Shown here: positions 1 to 8,165 of the stretch, piece by piece
Position numbering within the stretch: position 1 is the first letter of the stretch
Layout of the letters: each line of letters begins with the position of its first letter
NCBI RefSeq assembly: GCF_001308265.1
Contig: NZ_CP012023.1
Span: 1,688,932 to 1,752,931 of the forward strand
DNA from: Celeribacter marinus
GTDB taxonomy: Bacteria > Pseudomonadota > Alphaproteobacteria > Rhodobacterales > Rhodobacteraceae
Direction: 5' to 3'
DNA: 64,000 bases
Translations under genes and position numbers: made by a program
Notes under the pieces: model-generated
What the model saw: only the letters and a program-made list of their open reading frames with translations
Told to the model about the DNA's origin: nothing
The model's database searches: none

Positions 1-426
1 AACCGGCGGCTGTGGCACAACATCTGTGAGAAATGGTTCAAGAGCCACCTCGTACTCGGATTTCGGATCGGGATCGCCATCCTTTATATCGATCACAATT
101 TGGCCATCGCGCAGCTCGAAAACATCGGCGTGATAGGTCTCGGCAATGCGCACCTGAAGGCGCCCGCGATCCATTGGGATCACTTGCGTAATTCTATCTT
201 TCGTCATCCGCACAAAGACGTTGGACGCATCGAACGTCAGATCATCAATTCCCGACCGAAACTCATAGGGATCACCGGATTTCCCAAACGTCCATTGTGT
301 GCCGGACGGAAGATCGACCACCAACCGCGAAAACCCCGCATGATCAGCCGAACGCAATGTAACCGTTTGCGCATGAGCACAAACGGTTGAAATCGCTAAA
401 AACAGGACGGTGAGCGCTCTAATCAT
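1..426 (-). CDS. Secreted protein downstream of motA (N-terminal 142 residues only)
   Basis: Leftward reading frame open from an ATG at 424-426 to the window edge, so the C-terminus is missing. Its start overlaps the motA stop as ATGA, which implies translational coupling in the flagellar stator operon. The first 20 residues look like a signal peptide (MIRALTVLFLAISTV, then AHA-Q). The next 100 or so residues are beta-rich, with alternating hydrophobic positions, and faintly resemble an AMIN-type periplasmic domain. That resemblance is an impression, not an established family call. Export and operon position suggest a periplasmic or outer-membrane factor linked to the motor. Function unknown. 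Confidence 0.75.
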   Translation of the reverse strand, partial: MIRALTVLFLAISTVCAHAQTVTLRSADHAGFSRLVVDLPSGTQWTFGKSGDPYEFRSGIDDLTFDASNVFVRMTKDRITQVIPMDRGRLQVRIAETYHADVFELRDGQIVIDIKDGDPDPKSEYEVALEPFLTDVVPQPPV

Positions 427-1292
427 GCCGCCTCCGTCTTCACTTCTTTTAGCGCCTCTTCTAGCTCCGAAAAACTGGGACGGTGGTGGCCGGGTGTATT
501 TTGTCGACCGACCTCGATACAGATATTGGTCGCGTGGTTGTGCAGATTGGCCACCAACACTTCGCGAATAAGCTGATAGAAATGTCCATCCTCTTCGATC
601 ACACTTTGCATTTTTGCAGAAAACGGCCCGACCAAACCGTAGGCCAAGAACACTCCTAAAAACGTACCAACAAGCGCGCCACCAATCATTTTACCAAGAA
701 TCTCAGGTGGTTGATCGATTGATGCCATAGTCTTGATCACACCAAGAACGGCGGCCACAATCCCCAGCGCGGGCAAACCATCACCAACGGCGGCCATCGC
801 ATGTGGCGAGTGCAAGGCGTGAGTCAGGTTTGCCTCAATCCGCTTTTCCAACACCTCCTCAACTTGATGAGGGTCGTCATAGTTCATCGACGCCGACCGC
901 AGTGTATCGCAAATAAGAGCAATAGCCTCTTTATCGGCCAGAATTTTGGGGTATTTGGTGAAAATGTTTGACTCATCGGGCGCCTCAACGTGCTCTTCCA
1001 ATCCAACCGGGTTTTGACGCGCGAGACGGATCAGCTCGAACAAAAGACATAGCAGATCTTTGTAGTCATCATGTTTCCATTTCGACCCCTTAAAAACCTT
1101 TCCCATGTCTTTCAGGGTGTGTTTGACTCCGGCCATATCGTTGGAAATGAGAAAGGCACCCGCAGCCGCGCCACCGATCATCATAAACTCGAACGGCAGC
1201 GCCTTTAGGATGATGCCCATCTTGCCGCCCGCCAAGATGTAGCCGCCAAAAACCATGACGAAGATAACCAGAATACCAACGATACCAATCAT
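423..1292 (-). CDS. motA: Flagellar motor stator protein MotA
   Basis: Proton-channel stator subunit that pairs with MotB in the inner membrane and pushes on the rotor. The 289-residue length is typical of the family. Two N-terminal membrane segments (about 2-22 and 33-50) are followed by a cytoplasmic loop carrying the conserved Arg/Glu region (LIRLARQNPVGLEEH). Two further membrane helices (about 170-190 and 200-222) include the proline-bearing GDGLPALGIVAAVLG segment. MotB is not adjacent; it lies 20 kb away at 21.2 kb, which is unusual. Last of four rotor/stator genes in a leftward operon starting at fliL, and coupled to the exported protein that follows. Confidence 0.97.
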   Translation of the reverse strand: MIGIVGILVIFVMVFGGYILAGGKMGIILKALPFEFMMIGGAAAGAFLISNDMAGVKHTLKDMGKVFKGSKWKHDDYKDLLCLLFELIRLARQNPVGLEEHVEAPDESNIFTKYPKILADKEAIALICDTLRSASMNYDDPHQVEEVLEKRIEANLTHALHSPHAMAAVGDGLPALGIVAAVLGVIKTMASIDQPPEILGKMIGGALVGTFLGVFLAYGLVGPFSAKMQSVIEEDGHFYQLIREVLVANLHNHATNICIEVGRQNTPGHHRPSFSELEEALKEVKTEAA

Positions 1293-1362
1293 GTGTTCAA
1301 TGCCTGCCTAAATTTTGATTTCATCCGCAATCTGACACGGAAGTCTTAAGATTCCGCTGTCG

Positions 1363-1995
1363 TCACTCGCTTGGCGCGTTGGCATTTCGTCCTGCCAGGA
1401 TCACAGATACCGTGTAGGCAAATTCTGGCGGTAGTCCGGCCATAATTTCACCCGCGGCATCCGCGCGCATACGACCCAGAAATCCAGCGGCAAAATCCGG
1501 TGCCATAGCTTGGAATAGGGCAGCGGCATCTTTTGATTTCATGCTTTCATACACGGATGTAAGACGCGCAAGATCATCTTCGGCTGCGGTATTGGAAACG
1601 GCCATAGTTGCGGCCAATCGCGATTCGGCGATCTCCAACGCCTTGAAGCTCTCTTCAATCTCCACGCGCGCAACGTCGACAACGGCAAGTTTCTCTTCGA
1701 TTTCGAGTTCTTTTTGCGCCACGGAATCCTCACGTTGCCGCAACGCTGTGATCAACGTCTCCAGATCCTCATCAACCATGCATGCGAGCGGGTCGACCGG
1801 TGCCACCACAGGTGTTTCGCTCTGGCTCAACTCAGCAACTTCTTTGGCGATAGCGGCGCCTGTTCCGGAAAAAACGCGAACACTCGCAGAGGCAAACAAG
1901 ACGGCGGACAACAAAAAAAGTGCGCCACGTCCCGCCTTTAAGGATCGTTTTTTCACCTTGGGCTTGGCCTCTTTTTTTTGCTTTTCCTTGGTCAT
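1363..1995 (-). CDS. MotE-like flagellar stator accessory protein (MgtE_N-type C-terminus)
   Basis: 210 residues: a very basic cytoplasmic N-terminus (1-25), one membrane segment (about 26-42), a periplasmic coiled coil (about 75-135), and a C-terminal module (about 140-205) with the SMKSKDAAALFQAMAP and AAGEIMAGLPPEFA helices seen in MotE/MgtE_N-type proteins. Sinorhizobium MotE is known as a periplasmic chaperone for a stator partner. The same role here is inference. The start overlaps the upstream gene stop (ATGA), and motA follows after 70 bp. Confidence 0.8.
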   Translation of the reverse strand: MTKEKQKKEAKPKVKKRSLKAGRGALFLLSAVLFASASVRVFSGTGAAIAKEVAELSQSETPVVAPVDPLACMVDEDLETLITALRQREDSVAQKELEIEEKLAVVDVARVEIEESFKALEIAESRLAATMAVSNTAAEDDLARLTSVYESMKSKDAAALFQAMAPDFAAGFLGRMRADAAGEIMAGLPPEFAYTVSVILAGRNANAPSE

Positions 1996-2435
1996 TCTGC
2001 GGCCTCCATTCGGGCGCGGCGACTAGAGAAAAACGCCTCTGACACAACCTGACCGGAATCATCGCCGCTCTGCGTCACGGTCTCATCTGCGCGCGGAGCC
2101 ACATGTGCGGTCGCCGCGGCCTGCACCATTGGCGGCGGGGCAACATCCGGAAGATCGTGCATGGATGCGATCAACAATTCCAACCGCTTGGCAGTTTGTT
2201 CAGATTTCTGGTTAAGATCCTGAAGCCGTACCGCGGATCCAGACGCAGATTTTTGCGCAATGGTCAGCGTTTTGGTCATGTCGTCGACCTGAACCGATAG
2301 AACGGCGATAGCGCCCCCCATTCCCTTCTCTAAATTGGTAAAGCTGCGCAAACGGCGCGAGAGTACCATGCAATAAATGGCCACAGAAAACGTGCCACAA
2401 ATCATCAAGATGTCAGCGATTAGTTCCATTTTCAC
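1992..2435 (-). CDS. Small membrane-anchored coiled-coil protein of the flagellar operon (DUF6468-like)
   Basis: 147 residues. One N-terminal membrane helix (about 5-25) is followed by a basic stretch, a predicted coiled coil (about 35-95) and a low-complexity Pro/Ala-rich, acidic tail. Lies 4 bp after fliL and overlaps the MotE-like gene, so it belongs to the rotor/stator transcription unit. The pattern of one helix then a coiled coil resembles DUF6468-type proteins found beside fliL in alphaproteobacteria. A MotF-type motor component is an alternative by position. Neither assignment could be verified here. Confidence 0.7.
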   Translation of the reverse strand: MKMELIADILMICGTFSVAIYCMVLSRRLRSFTNLEKGMGGAIAVLSVQVDDMTKTLTIAQKSASGSAVRLQDLNQKSEQTAKRLELLIASMHDLPDVAPPPMVQAAATAHVAPRADETVTQSGDDSGQVVSEAFFSSRRARMEAAE

Positions 2436-2439
2436 ATCC

Positions 2440-2940
2440 CTAGTTAATTACAAATTCCATGATGAGCACATCACGAACACGCTCTTCTCCTGCGGCGATT
2501 TTCATGCGCCTCAGCATCTGAGATCGAAGGCGGATAAGGGCCGTCGGATCTTCGAGTTCGTACACATCCACCGCCCGCAAATAGCCGTTCAAGATATCGA
2601 CAAGTCGCGGTAAAATGAGGGTCACATCGGCCTCATATTTGGCGGGAACTTCGATTTGAGCCTGAAACCGCAAGTGTTTTAATGCGCCGTTTTGTGTGTC
2701 GAGGTTGATGATCAACGGGTCAATCGGCACGAATGCGACATCGGGAAGCGGTTCTTCGTCAACCACTTCCGCCTCGGCCTCGTCATGCGATTCACTTGGC
2801 GTTTCTTGCGAAAAAAGCATGCCAGTATAGACGGCAAAGAACCCTCCACCCCCCAGTACAAGCATCAACACCAACCCAATAATCATGGGCAGTTTGGATT
2901 TCTTTTTTGGTTCTTCGTCATCTGGCACGTCATCAGCCAT
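2440..2940 (-). CDS. fliL: Flagellar basal-body-associated protein FliL
   Basis: 166 residues with an acidic/basic cytoplasmic tail, one membrane helix (about 18-40) and a periplasmic FliL domain. The domain carries the typical FVPIDPLIINLDTQ strand and the C-terminal helix with RLRSQMLRRM and a VLIMEFVIN end. FliL surrounds the stator and supports rotation. First gene of the leftward unit. It diverges from fliF across a 124-bp region that holds a CtrA-like box. Confidence 0.95.
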   Translation of the reverse strand: MADDVPDDEEPKKKSKLPMIIGLVLMLVLGGGGFFAVYTGMLFSQETPSESHDEAEAEVVDEEPLPDVAFVPIDPLIINLDTQNGALKHLRFQAQIEVPAKYEADVTLILPRLVDILNGYLRAVDVYELEDPTALIRLRSQMLRRMKIAAGEERVRDVLIMEFVIN

Positions 2941-2988
2941 CGGCGTTACTCCGAATCTTTCATCCAGACCGATATAAACCGAATGAAG

Positions 2989-3003
2989 CTAACTGATTGT
3001 TAA
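2989..3003. promoter_or_regulatory. CtrA-like box in the fliL/fliF divergent promoter
   Basis: CTAA-N7-TTAA, one mismatch from the CtrA full site TTAA-N7-TTAA. It lies between divergent fliL (start 2940) and fliF (start 3065), so it could serve both. CtrA control of flagellar genes is established in Caulobacter and Rhodobacterales. Binding at this site is inferred. Confidence 0.5.
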
Positions 3004-3064
3004 GGCTGTTCGATCATTTCTAGGGGCACTCAACGCAGAAGCTTGAGAAACAAGGAGTGAAATC

Positions 3065-4699
3065 TTGCAGCAGATACTTTCTGTCTGGACCGCATTGGAT
3101 CCGCGTCGCCGCACCATCGTCATCGGGGCAACCATTTTGATGTTTGCTGCGGTGATCGGACTATCACGTATTGCGGCCCAACCAAGTTTTACGCTTCTTT
3201 ATTCAGGTTTAGAGCCTTCCGCAGCGGGGGAAGTCGTCGCGGCACTCGAACAGCGCGGTATCGCTCATGAGGTGCGAGGCGGAGCAATTTTTGTGCCCAG
3301 CACCGACCGAGATCAATTGCGCATGGTGCTTGCGTCCGAGGGTTTGCCGGCAAATTCGACCTCAGGATATGAGCTGCTAGATTCGCTATCGGGGTTTGGG
3401 ACGACCGCACAGATGTTTGATGCGGCGTACTGGCGCGCGAAAGAGGGCGAATTAGCGCGCACCATCGTGTCGTCACCCCAAATCAGCGCCGCGCGCGTTC
3501 ATATTGCCAACCCATCGTCGTCACCATTCACGCGCGGGACCGCCGCCACCGCCTCCGTCACCGTAACGACTATTTCTGGCAGCGTGTCTACCCAACAGGC
3601 ACAGGGGTATAAATACCTCGTCGCATCTGCGGTATCAGGCCTATCGGCCGAAGACGTCTCTGTCATTGACGGACGCCGCGGGGTTGTTATCTCCGGCGAT
3701 GATCCACTCTCCGGACTGCCCGAAAGCTCTGACAAGGCGGAAACATTGCGTCAAAACGTGCTACGCCTTTTGGAGGCACGTGTGGGCAAAGGGCGCGCCG
3801 TTGTCGAGGTGTCGGTCGAACCCGTGACAGATGTCGAATCGATTACTGAGCGCCGCTTTGATCCGGACACGCGTGTCGCCATCAGTACCCAAACCGAAGA
3901 GCGCACGACATCATCAACGGATACGCGAAACGGCGCGGTTACTGTTGCATCCAACCTCCCCAATGGTAACGCCGCAAACGGTGGAGATGCCTCGTCCAAC
4001 AATTCTGAAACACGCGAGAGCATTAACTATGAAGTGTCCGAAACAACGCGCGAGCTACAACGCATGCCCGGCGCGGTCAAACGCCTCACAGTTGCTGTGC
4101 TTATTGACGGAATCACAACATTAGACCCTGAAACAGAGGCGGCCGTTTGGAGCGCACGTAGCGATGACGAGCTATCCGCACTCGAGGCACTGGTGGCCTC
4201 TGCAATCGGGCTAGACGAAGCGCGCGGCGATTCTTTGACGATCCGGTCCATGGAATTCGAGCCCGTTCTGGTCGAAGGAACAGCCGCAAGCCCGTCGCCT
4301 TTCACATTGGCGAACCTTGATATAATGCGCATTTTGCAGCTCGCCGTCCTGACCGTTGTGTCTCTTGTCCTTGGGCTATTTGTTGTGCGTCCTATTCTTG
4401 CCAAGCCCGTCACGGTGCCCGCATTGGTAAGCCCTGTTTCCGAAAATCAGCCCCTTGGCGATACGTCTCTGCCCGCATTGGAAAGCCCGAGTTTCGATCC
4501 ACCCGCGCTCACCAATAGCATGGACGATGGCGGGTTTGAGCTGCCGAGCCTTGGCGTTGTGTCCGACTTCGATCTTGGTGAGGACTTTGGTATGCCGACC
4601 GATCCTGTAAAACGGCTCAAAAAGTTGATCGAAGATCGCGAAGAAGAGACAGTCGAAATTCTGCGCAGCTGGATTGAAGATGCGGAGGGAACGGCCTGA
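3065..4699 (+). CDS. fliF: Flagellar MS-ring protein FliF
   Basis: 544 residues, builds the membrane ring on which the rotor assembles. Starts at a TTG preceded by a strong AAGGAGTG ribosome-binding site at 3052-3059. Membrane helices at about 18-40 and 419-440 flank the periplasmic ring-building domains. The family YLVASAVSGL-type helix and the C-terminal FliG-binding peptide (KKLIEDREEETVEILRSWI) are present. fliG itself does not follow: the stop overlaps the fliH-like start (TGATG), so FliG must be encoded elsewhere. Confidence 0.96.
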   Translation: MQQILSVWTALDPRRRTIVIGATILMFAAVIGLSRIAAQPSFTLLYSGLEPSAAGEVVAALEQRGIAHEVRGGAIFVPSTDRDQLRMVLASEGLPANSTSGYELLDSLSGFGTTAQMFDAAYWRAKEGELARTIVSSPQISAARVHIANPSSSPFTRGTAATASVTVTTISGSVSTQQAQGYKYLVASAVSGLSAEDVSVIDGRRGVVISGDDPLSGLPESSDKAETLRQNVLRLLEARVGKGRAVVEVSVEPVTDVESITERRFDPDTRVAISTQTEERTTSSTDTRNGAVTVASNLPNGNAANGGDASSNNSETRESINYEVSETTRELQRMPGAVKRLTVAVLIDGITTLDPETEAAVWSARSDDELSALEALVASAIGLDEARGDSLTIRSMEFEPVLVEGTAASPSPFTLANLDIMRILQLAVLTVVSLVLGLFVVRPILAKPVTVPALVSPVSENQPLGDTSLPALESPSFDPPALTNSMDDGGFELPSLGVVSDFDLGEDFGMPTDPVKRLKKLIEDREEETVEILRSWIEDAEGTA

Positions 4700-5322
4700 T
4701 GTCATCCCTATTCCCTTTCGAAGATTTTGGATCAGGTCGAAGAGACACGCCAAAGTCCGTCACCCCAGAACAAGAAACACAAGAGCGCGAGCGCCTTCGA
4801 GCCGTAGAGCAAGCGCGCGCAACGGGGTACGAGGCGGGCTACAAAGCGGGGTGGGACGATGCCATCGCAGCCGACGAGTCCGTTCGCACAAAAATCGGTG
4901 CGGAACTCGAACGCAACTTGCAAGATTTGGGTTTCACCTTTCACGAGGCGCGATCCCACATCATCAAATCACTCGAACCTTTGTTGGTCGAAATGACCGA
5001 AAAGGTGCTTCCCGAATTGGTGTCACAGACGTTGGGACAATCAATTATCGATGAAATCCTGCCATTTGCCGACAGCCTTTCCGACAGTCCCGTGGAAATC
5101 ATGATCTGCCCGTCAAACAAAGTTGCGCTCACGGCGCTTCTGACCGGCAGCCTGCCAATGGCCGTCACAATCGTCGAGGAACCCAGCCTAACAGAGGGAC
5201 AAGTCTTTTTGCGCCTCGGAACCAAAGAACGAAAAATTGATCTCGATGGAGCCATCGGAAAAATACGCGCTGCAATAGATGCCGCGTTCACACTAAACAA
5301 GGACGCTATAGTCAATGGTTGA
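4699..5322 (+). CDS. fliH: FliH-like flagellar export regulator
   Basis: 207 residues. An N-terminal segment (about 30-60) has the repeated small-residue pattern ATGYEAGYKAGWDDA typical of FliH, followed by a long helix and a C-terminal globular region. FliH family proteins bind and restrain the FliI ATPase and contact FliN at the C-ring. The family is poorly conserved, so the call leans on the N-terminal pattern and on position between fliF and fliN. Overlaps fliF by 1 bp and fliN by 8 bp. No fliI is next to it. Confidence 0.8.
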   Translation: MSSLFPFEDFGSGRRDTPKSVTPEQETQERERLRAVEQARATGYEAGYKAGWDDAIAADESVRTKIGAELERNLQDLGFTFHEARSHIIKSLEPLLVEMTEKVLPELVSQTLGQSIIDEILPFADSLSDSPVEIMICPSNKVALTALLTGSLPMAVTIVEEPSLTEGQVFLRLGTKERKIDLDGAIGKIRAAIDAAFTLNKDAIVNG

Positions 5323-5593
5323 TGATCCCAACACACCCCGCCCGAACCCGTTTTCCGATGTTCCTATCGAGATTAAAGTCACGGTCGGAAGAGCGCACCC
5401 TCTCGTCCGTGATCTTCTCAAACTCGAAAACGATAGCGTCCTGACATTGGATCGTCGCGTTGAGGATCCCGTCGAACTTTATGTCGGCGAAAAACTGATC
5501 GCGCGCGGCGAACTTCAAGAAGTCGAAGGCGATACAACGGGCCAACTTGCCGTGCGCCTCACTGAAGTTGCCGACATCAAGAACGAGCTGTAA
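5315..5593 (+). CDS. fliN: Flagellar motor switch protein FliN
   Basis: 92 residues, essentially one SpoA domain: VPIEIKVTVGRAHPLVRDLLKLENDSVLTLDRRVEDPVELYVGEKLIARGEL, split here as the classic hydrophobic-then-acidic FliN signature (residues about 16-75). FliN forms the lower C-ring and docks FliH. Starts inside the end of the fliH-like gene (8-bp overlap), and fliP begins 5 bp after its stop. No fliM is adjacent. Confidence 0.93.
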   Translation: MVDDPNTPRPNPFSDVPIEIKVTVGRAHPLVRDLLKLENDSVLTLDRRVEDPVELYVGEKLIARGELQEVEGDTTGQLAVRLTEVADIKNEL

Positions 5594-5598
5594 TCCAC

Positions 5599-6342
5599 AT
5601 GCAATATTTCAAACTTGGGGCCACAATCGCGCTCGCAACAGTCATCATCATGATGGTGTCCTCCGCCAGTGCACAAGAGCTGTCTTTGTCCTTCGACGGA
5701 GCCGAGTCGTTGACCGCGCGCTCTATCCAGTTGATGGTTGTGATAACGCTGTTGAGCCTTGTCCCGGGTTTGGCAATTATGGTGACTTGCTTTCCGTTCA
5801 TTGTGACGGTTTTGTCGATTTTGCGACAGGCAATCGGCCTACAACAGTCGCCGCCAAACATGCTTATCGTAAGTCTGGCGCTATTTTTAACCTACTTCGT
5901 GATGGATCCTGTGTTTACCGAAAGTTGGACAAAGGGAGTTCAACCGCTCATGGACGGTGCCCTCACCGTCGAGCAAGCTTTGCCAGAAGTTTTAGACCCA
6001 TTTCGCAGATTTATGGTCAGTCGTGTGAGTGCGGATACGTTTTCGAATTTGGCAGAACTGCGCGAAGATCCCGCAAATCCGATTGCTCTTTCAAATGATG
6101 TCGATCTATCCCTTTTGGTGCCGTCATTTTTGCTCTCTGAAATCGAACGCGCATTCCAAATCGGATTTCTCGTCTTCTTGCCGTTTTTGATCATCGACCT
6201 TGTTGTTTCGGCGATCCTCATGTCGATGGGTATGATGATGGTGCCTCCGGCAATCGTATCCTTGCCGTTCAAGCTCGCGTTTTTCGTCGTCTCGGACGGA
6301 TGGTCATTACTCGCAAGCGCGTTGGTCCGCAGCTATATGTAG
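5599..6342 (+). CDS. fliP: Flagellar type III export gate protein FliP
   Basis: 247 residues. A cleavable signal peptide (about 1-25, ending ASA-Q) is a known FliP peculiarity. Four membrane helices follow, with family motifs TLLSLVPGLAIMVTCF and LRQAIGLQQSPPN near residues 50-95 and the SMGMMMVPPAIVSLPFK segment near 210-227. Forms the export gate core with FliQ and FliR, neither of which is in the window. Last gene of the rightward flagellar unit; a small repeat/hairpin region follows. Confidence 0.96.
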   Translation: MQYFKLGATIALATVIIMMVSSASAQELSLSFDGAESLTARSIQLMVVITLLSLVPGLAIMVTCFPFIVTVLSILRQAIGLQQSPPNMLIVSLALFLTYFVMDPVFTESWTKGVQPLMDGALTVEQALPEVLDPFRRFMVSRVSADTFSNLAELREDPANPIALSNDVDLSLLVPSFLLSEIERAFQIGFLVFLPFLIIDLVVSAILMSMGMMMVPPAIVSLPFKLAFFVVSDGWSLLASALVRSYM

Positions 6343-6397
6343 GTAAGTGACGGTTGTTATTTTGATCTGCTCTTTTGTCGAAACTCTATGACTGCAA

Positions 6398-6456
6398 GTG
6401 GCGATCCACCCGCCACCGCTGTCCATCAATCGTGGCGGCAATCGTGGCGGCAATCC
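6398..6456. repeat. Short tandem repeat and alternative hairpins between fliP and the PAS gene
   Basis: The 12-bp unit CAATCGTGGCGG occurs twice at 6427-6450, followed by a half copy. CCGCCAC at 6410-6416 can pair with GTGGCGG in either copy, or with GTGGCG at 6398-6403. This is the only structure between two convergent genes. It has no T-run, so it is at best a weak or Rho-assisted terminator. Confidence 0.4.
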
Positions 6457-6462
6457 ACGCAG

Positions 6463-8070
6463 TCACATCTTGACGTAATGGGGATCAGCGGGTTTTGGTG
6501 ATGAATGTGATAGCGCATCGACGCCCGCATCCGTGGCAAATCTGATCACGGTTTGCCCACTCGGGAGAGGGGATGCAGAGCACTGCAACCGACGACCGTC
6601 CCAAAGGCGGGCAACGCCTGACCATGCGGTGTCGGATGACTCACCCGCGACAACGTCCTTGATGTCCGTCCAAACAGCGCTTGGTGCACATTTTGAATGC
6701 CAAAGCCGCGCGGATTCTATGATGCCCACATCGTGCATCGCATCACCGTCCTCAACAGCCCAAAGCACGGCGTAGGCGGTGTTGGACATGATGAGGCGGC
6801 CGTCATTTTCAAACACCGCAATTGCATCCGTCAAACTGTCCAAGACCGATTGACCTGTTTCCGTTTGTGCACGCAAACGACGAGACGATGACACCTCAGA
6901 CGAAATATCTTCGAAGAAATAGGCGATGGCCCCATCTGACAATGGTCGCCCTGTAACGCGGTAGGTCACCTGAGATGTGAGGGTCCATGTCTCTTCAAAG
7001 GTTCCACTCTGTGCTTGTGTTTCCAACGCTGACACATTTTGTCGCCACGATTTATAATCCCGTGGCTCGGGCATCATTTGCGTGTCGCGCAACTTATCAA
7101 GAAACTCCACCAAAGACGGCGATTGCGCCAAATAGTCCAATGACAGGCCCGTAAGGTCTGCCAGCGCGGGATTGTAGTGTGTAAGTCTACGGTTGCGGGC
7201 GAATATGGCCAAGCCCGTTGTGAGATATGAAAAGGTGTTCGTGAGAGTTTGGGTCGCGTCCGAAAGGTCTTGTTCTGTTTGGACAGCGGCATCAACAGGC
7301 ACGGCTGTGACCAACATCCCATCGTCTTGGTCGCTCGTATAAAGATCAAACCAGAGCGTTGTATTGTCTGGCATGACGACACTTGCGCGCGCGGGAGCTT
7401 GGGTCGTTTTGGGATCACTCGGCTCATCGGTGGCGCCGTTTGACTGTGCTGGACCCTCAAGATCAAAGAGGCGGCGTGGGGGCCAACTGGCCTCGCCATC
7501 ATCGGGTTCGAACCCATCGGCTAGGGTCAAGTACGCGGTGTTGGCCCAAGTGACGGTTTGGTCCACATGTTCGCGCCATATCAAAAGTGGTCCATTCTCT
7601 GATGTCGCGCGCAATGTTTCGAGTTCTTGTTCCATCGCATGAACGATATGTCGATCAAATTCAGACAGATGATCATCATCTGCGCGGCTCCTTAGGCTGA
7701 TCCGCGCTAGGCCACGACTCCATTCACAAAAGAGCGTTGCTTGCCCGCTGCGCGATTCAATCGTCAGCTTTTCCTCGTCAGCCAGTATTGATATGCGGGA
7801 TTTCAAATCGGGGAACTGAGAGATCAAAGCAGACAAAAGTCGCGACCAATCGGAGCCTGACGCAGGAGTCGACGCAAGGATGGCGCGGGCTTCCGCAGTT
7901 GCATCGACAAGCAATTCCTCATCAAACAAAAACGCGGTATCGCCGTCGCTAGGAGTTAGTCGCGTCCGTTTGGCCTGTTCTTTTCTAGCGACCAAGATGG
8001 CGGATACGTAAATTGCGATGAAAGCCATACACAGGCTTGCCACGGACAAGAGAGCGAGCTGAAAATACAT
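6463..8070 (-). CDS. DivL-like PAS-domain sensory protein without a kinase domain
   Basis: 535 residues from the ATG at 8070; a TTG at 8082 would add four. One N-terminal membrane helix (about 3-27) is followed by a variable region with a WREHVDQTVTWANTAYL PAS-like stretch (about 165-185). A PAS module lies at about 270-390 and a second partial PAS at about 405-480. The protein then stops: there is no H-box, dimerisation helix or ATPase domain. Rhodobacterales DivL proteins, described as PAS proteins acting on CckA-ChpT-CtrA, fit this architecture and the position beside regB. The identification is inference. A perfect TTAA-N7-TTAA box lies just upstream. Confidence 0.75.
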   Translation of the reverse strand: MYFQLALLSVASLCMAFIAIYVSAILVARKEQAKRTRLTPSDGDTAFLFDEELLVDATAEARAILASTPASGSDWSRLLSALISQFPDLKSRISILADEEKLTIESRSGQATLFCEWSRGLARISLRSRADDDHLSEFDRHIVHAMEQELETLRATSENGPLLIWREHVDQTVTWANTAYLTLADGFEPDDGEASWPPRRLFDLEGPAQSNGATDEPSDPKTTQAPARASVVMPDNTTLWFDLYTSDQDDGMLVTAVPVDAAVQTEQDLSDATQTLTNTFSYLTTGLAIFARNRRLTHYNPALADLTGLSLDYLAQSPSLVEFLDKLRDTQMMPEPRDYKSWRQNVSALETQAQSGTFEETWTLTSQVTYRVTGRPLSDGAIAYFFEDISSEVSSSRRLRAQTETGQSVLDSLTDAIAVFENDGRLIMSNTAYAVLWAVEDGDAMHDVGIIESARLWHSKCAPSAVWTDIKDVVAGESSDTAWSGVARLWDGRRLQCSASPLPSGQTVIRFATDAGVDALSHSSPKPADPHYVKM

Positions 8071-8132
8071 GCGTTGGTCCAAAGTCCGAATTTATCATTG
8101 GGGTTTTTCATGATACTTTCGGATAAAACTGG

Positions 8133-8147
8133 TTAACGTCTCGTTAA
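8133..8147. promoter_or_regulatory. Perfect CtrA-type box upstream of the DivL-like gene
   Basis: TTAA-N7-TTAA, perfect match, embedded in GTTAAC-N5-GTTAAC. It lies in the 83-95 bp gap between regB and the PAS gene, about 60-75 bp upstream of the PAS start. Suggests CtrA feedback on its own regulator; binding is inferred. Confidence 0.6.
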
Positions 8148-8165
8148 CATTTCGCTCAAAATGTC

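Noticed and set aside
3065..4699. FliF-FliG fusion
   Set aside because: The protein ends with the ordinary FliG-binding peptide and is of normal length; no FliG domain follows.
5547..6098. 183-codon rightward frame overlapping fliP
   Set aside because: Out-of-frame shadow of fliP; composition unlike a protein and no start signal.
7074..7517. 147-codon leftward frame inside the PAS gene
   Set aside because: Alternate frame of the PAS gene without a ribosome-binding site.
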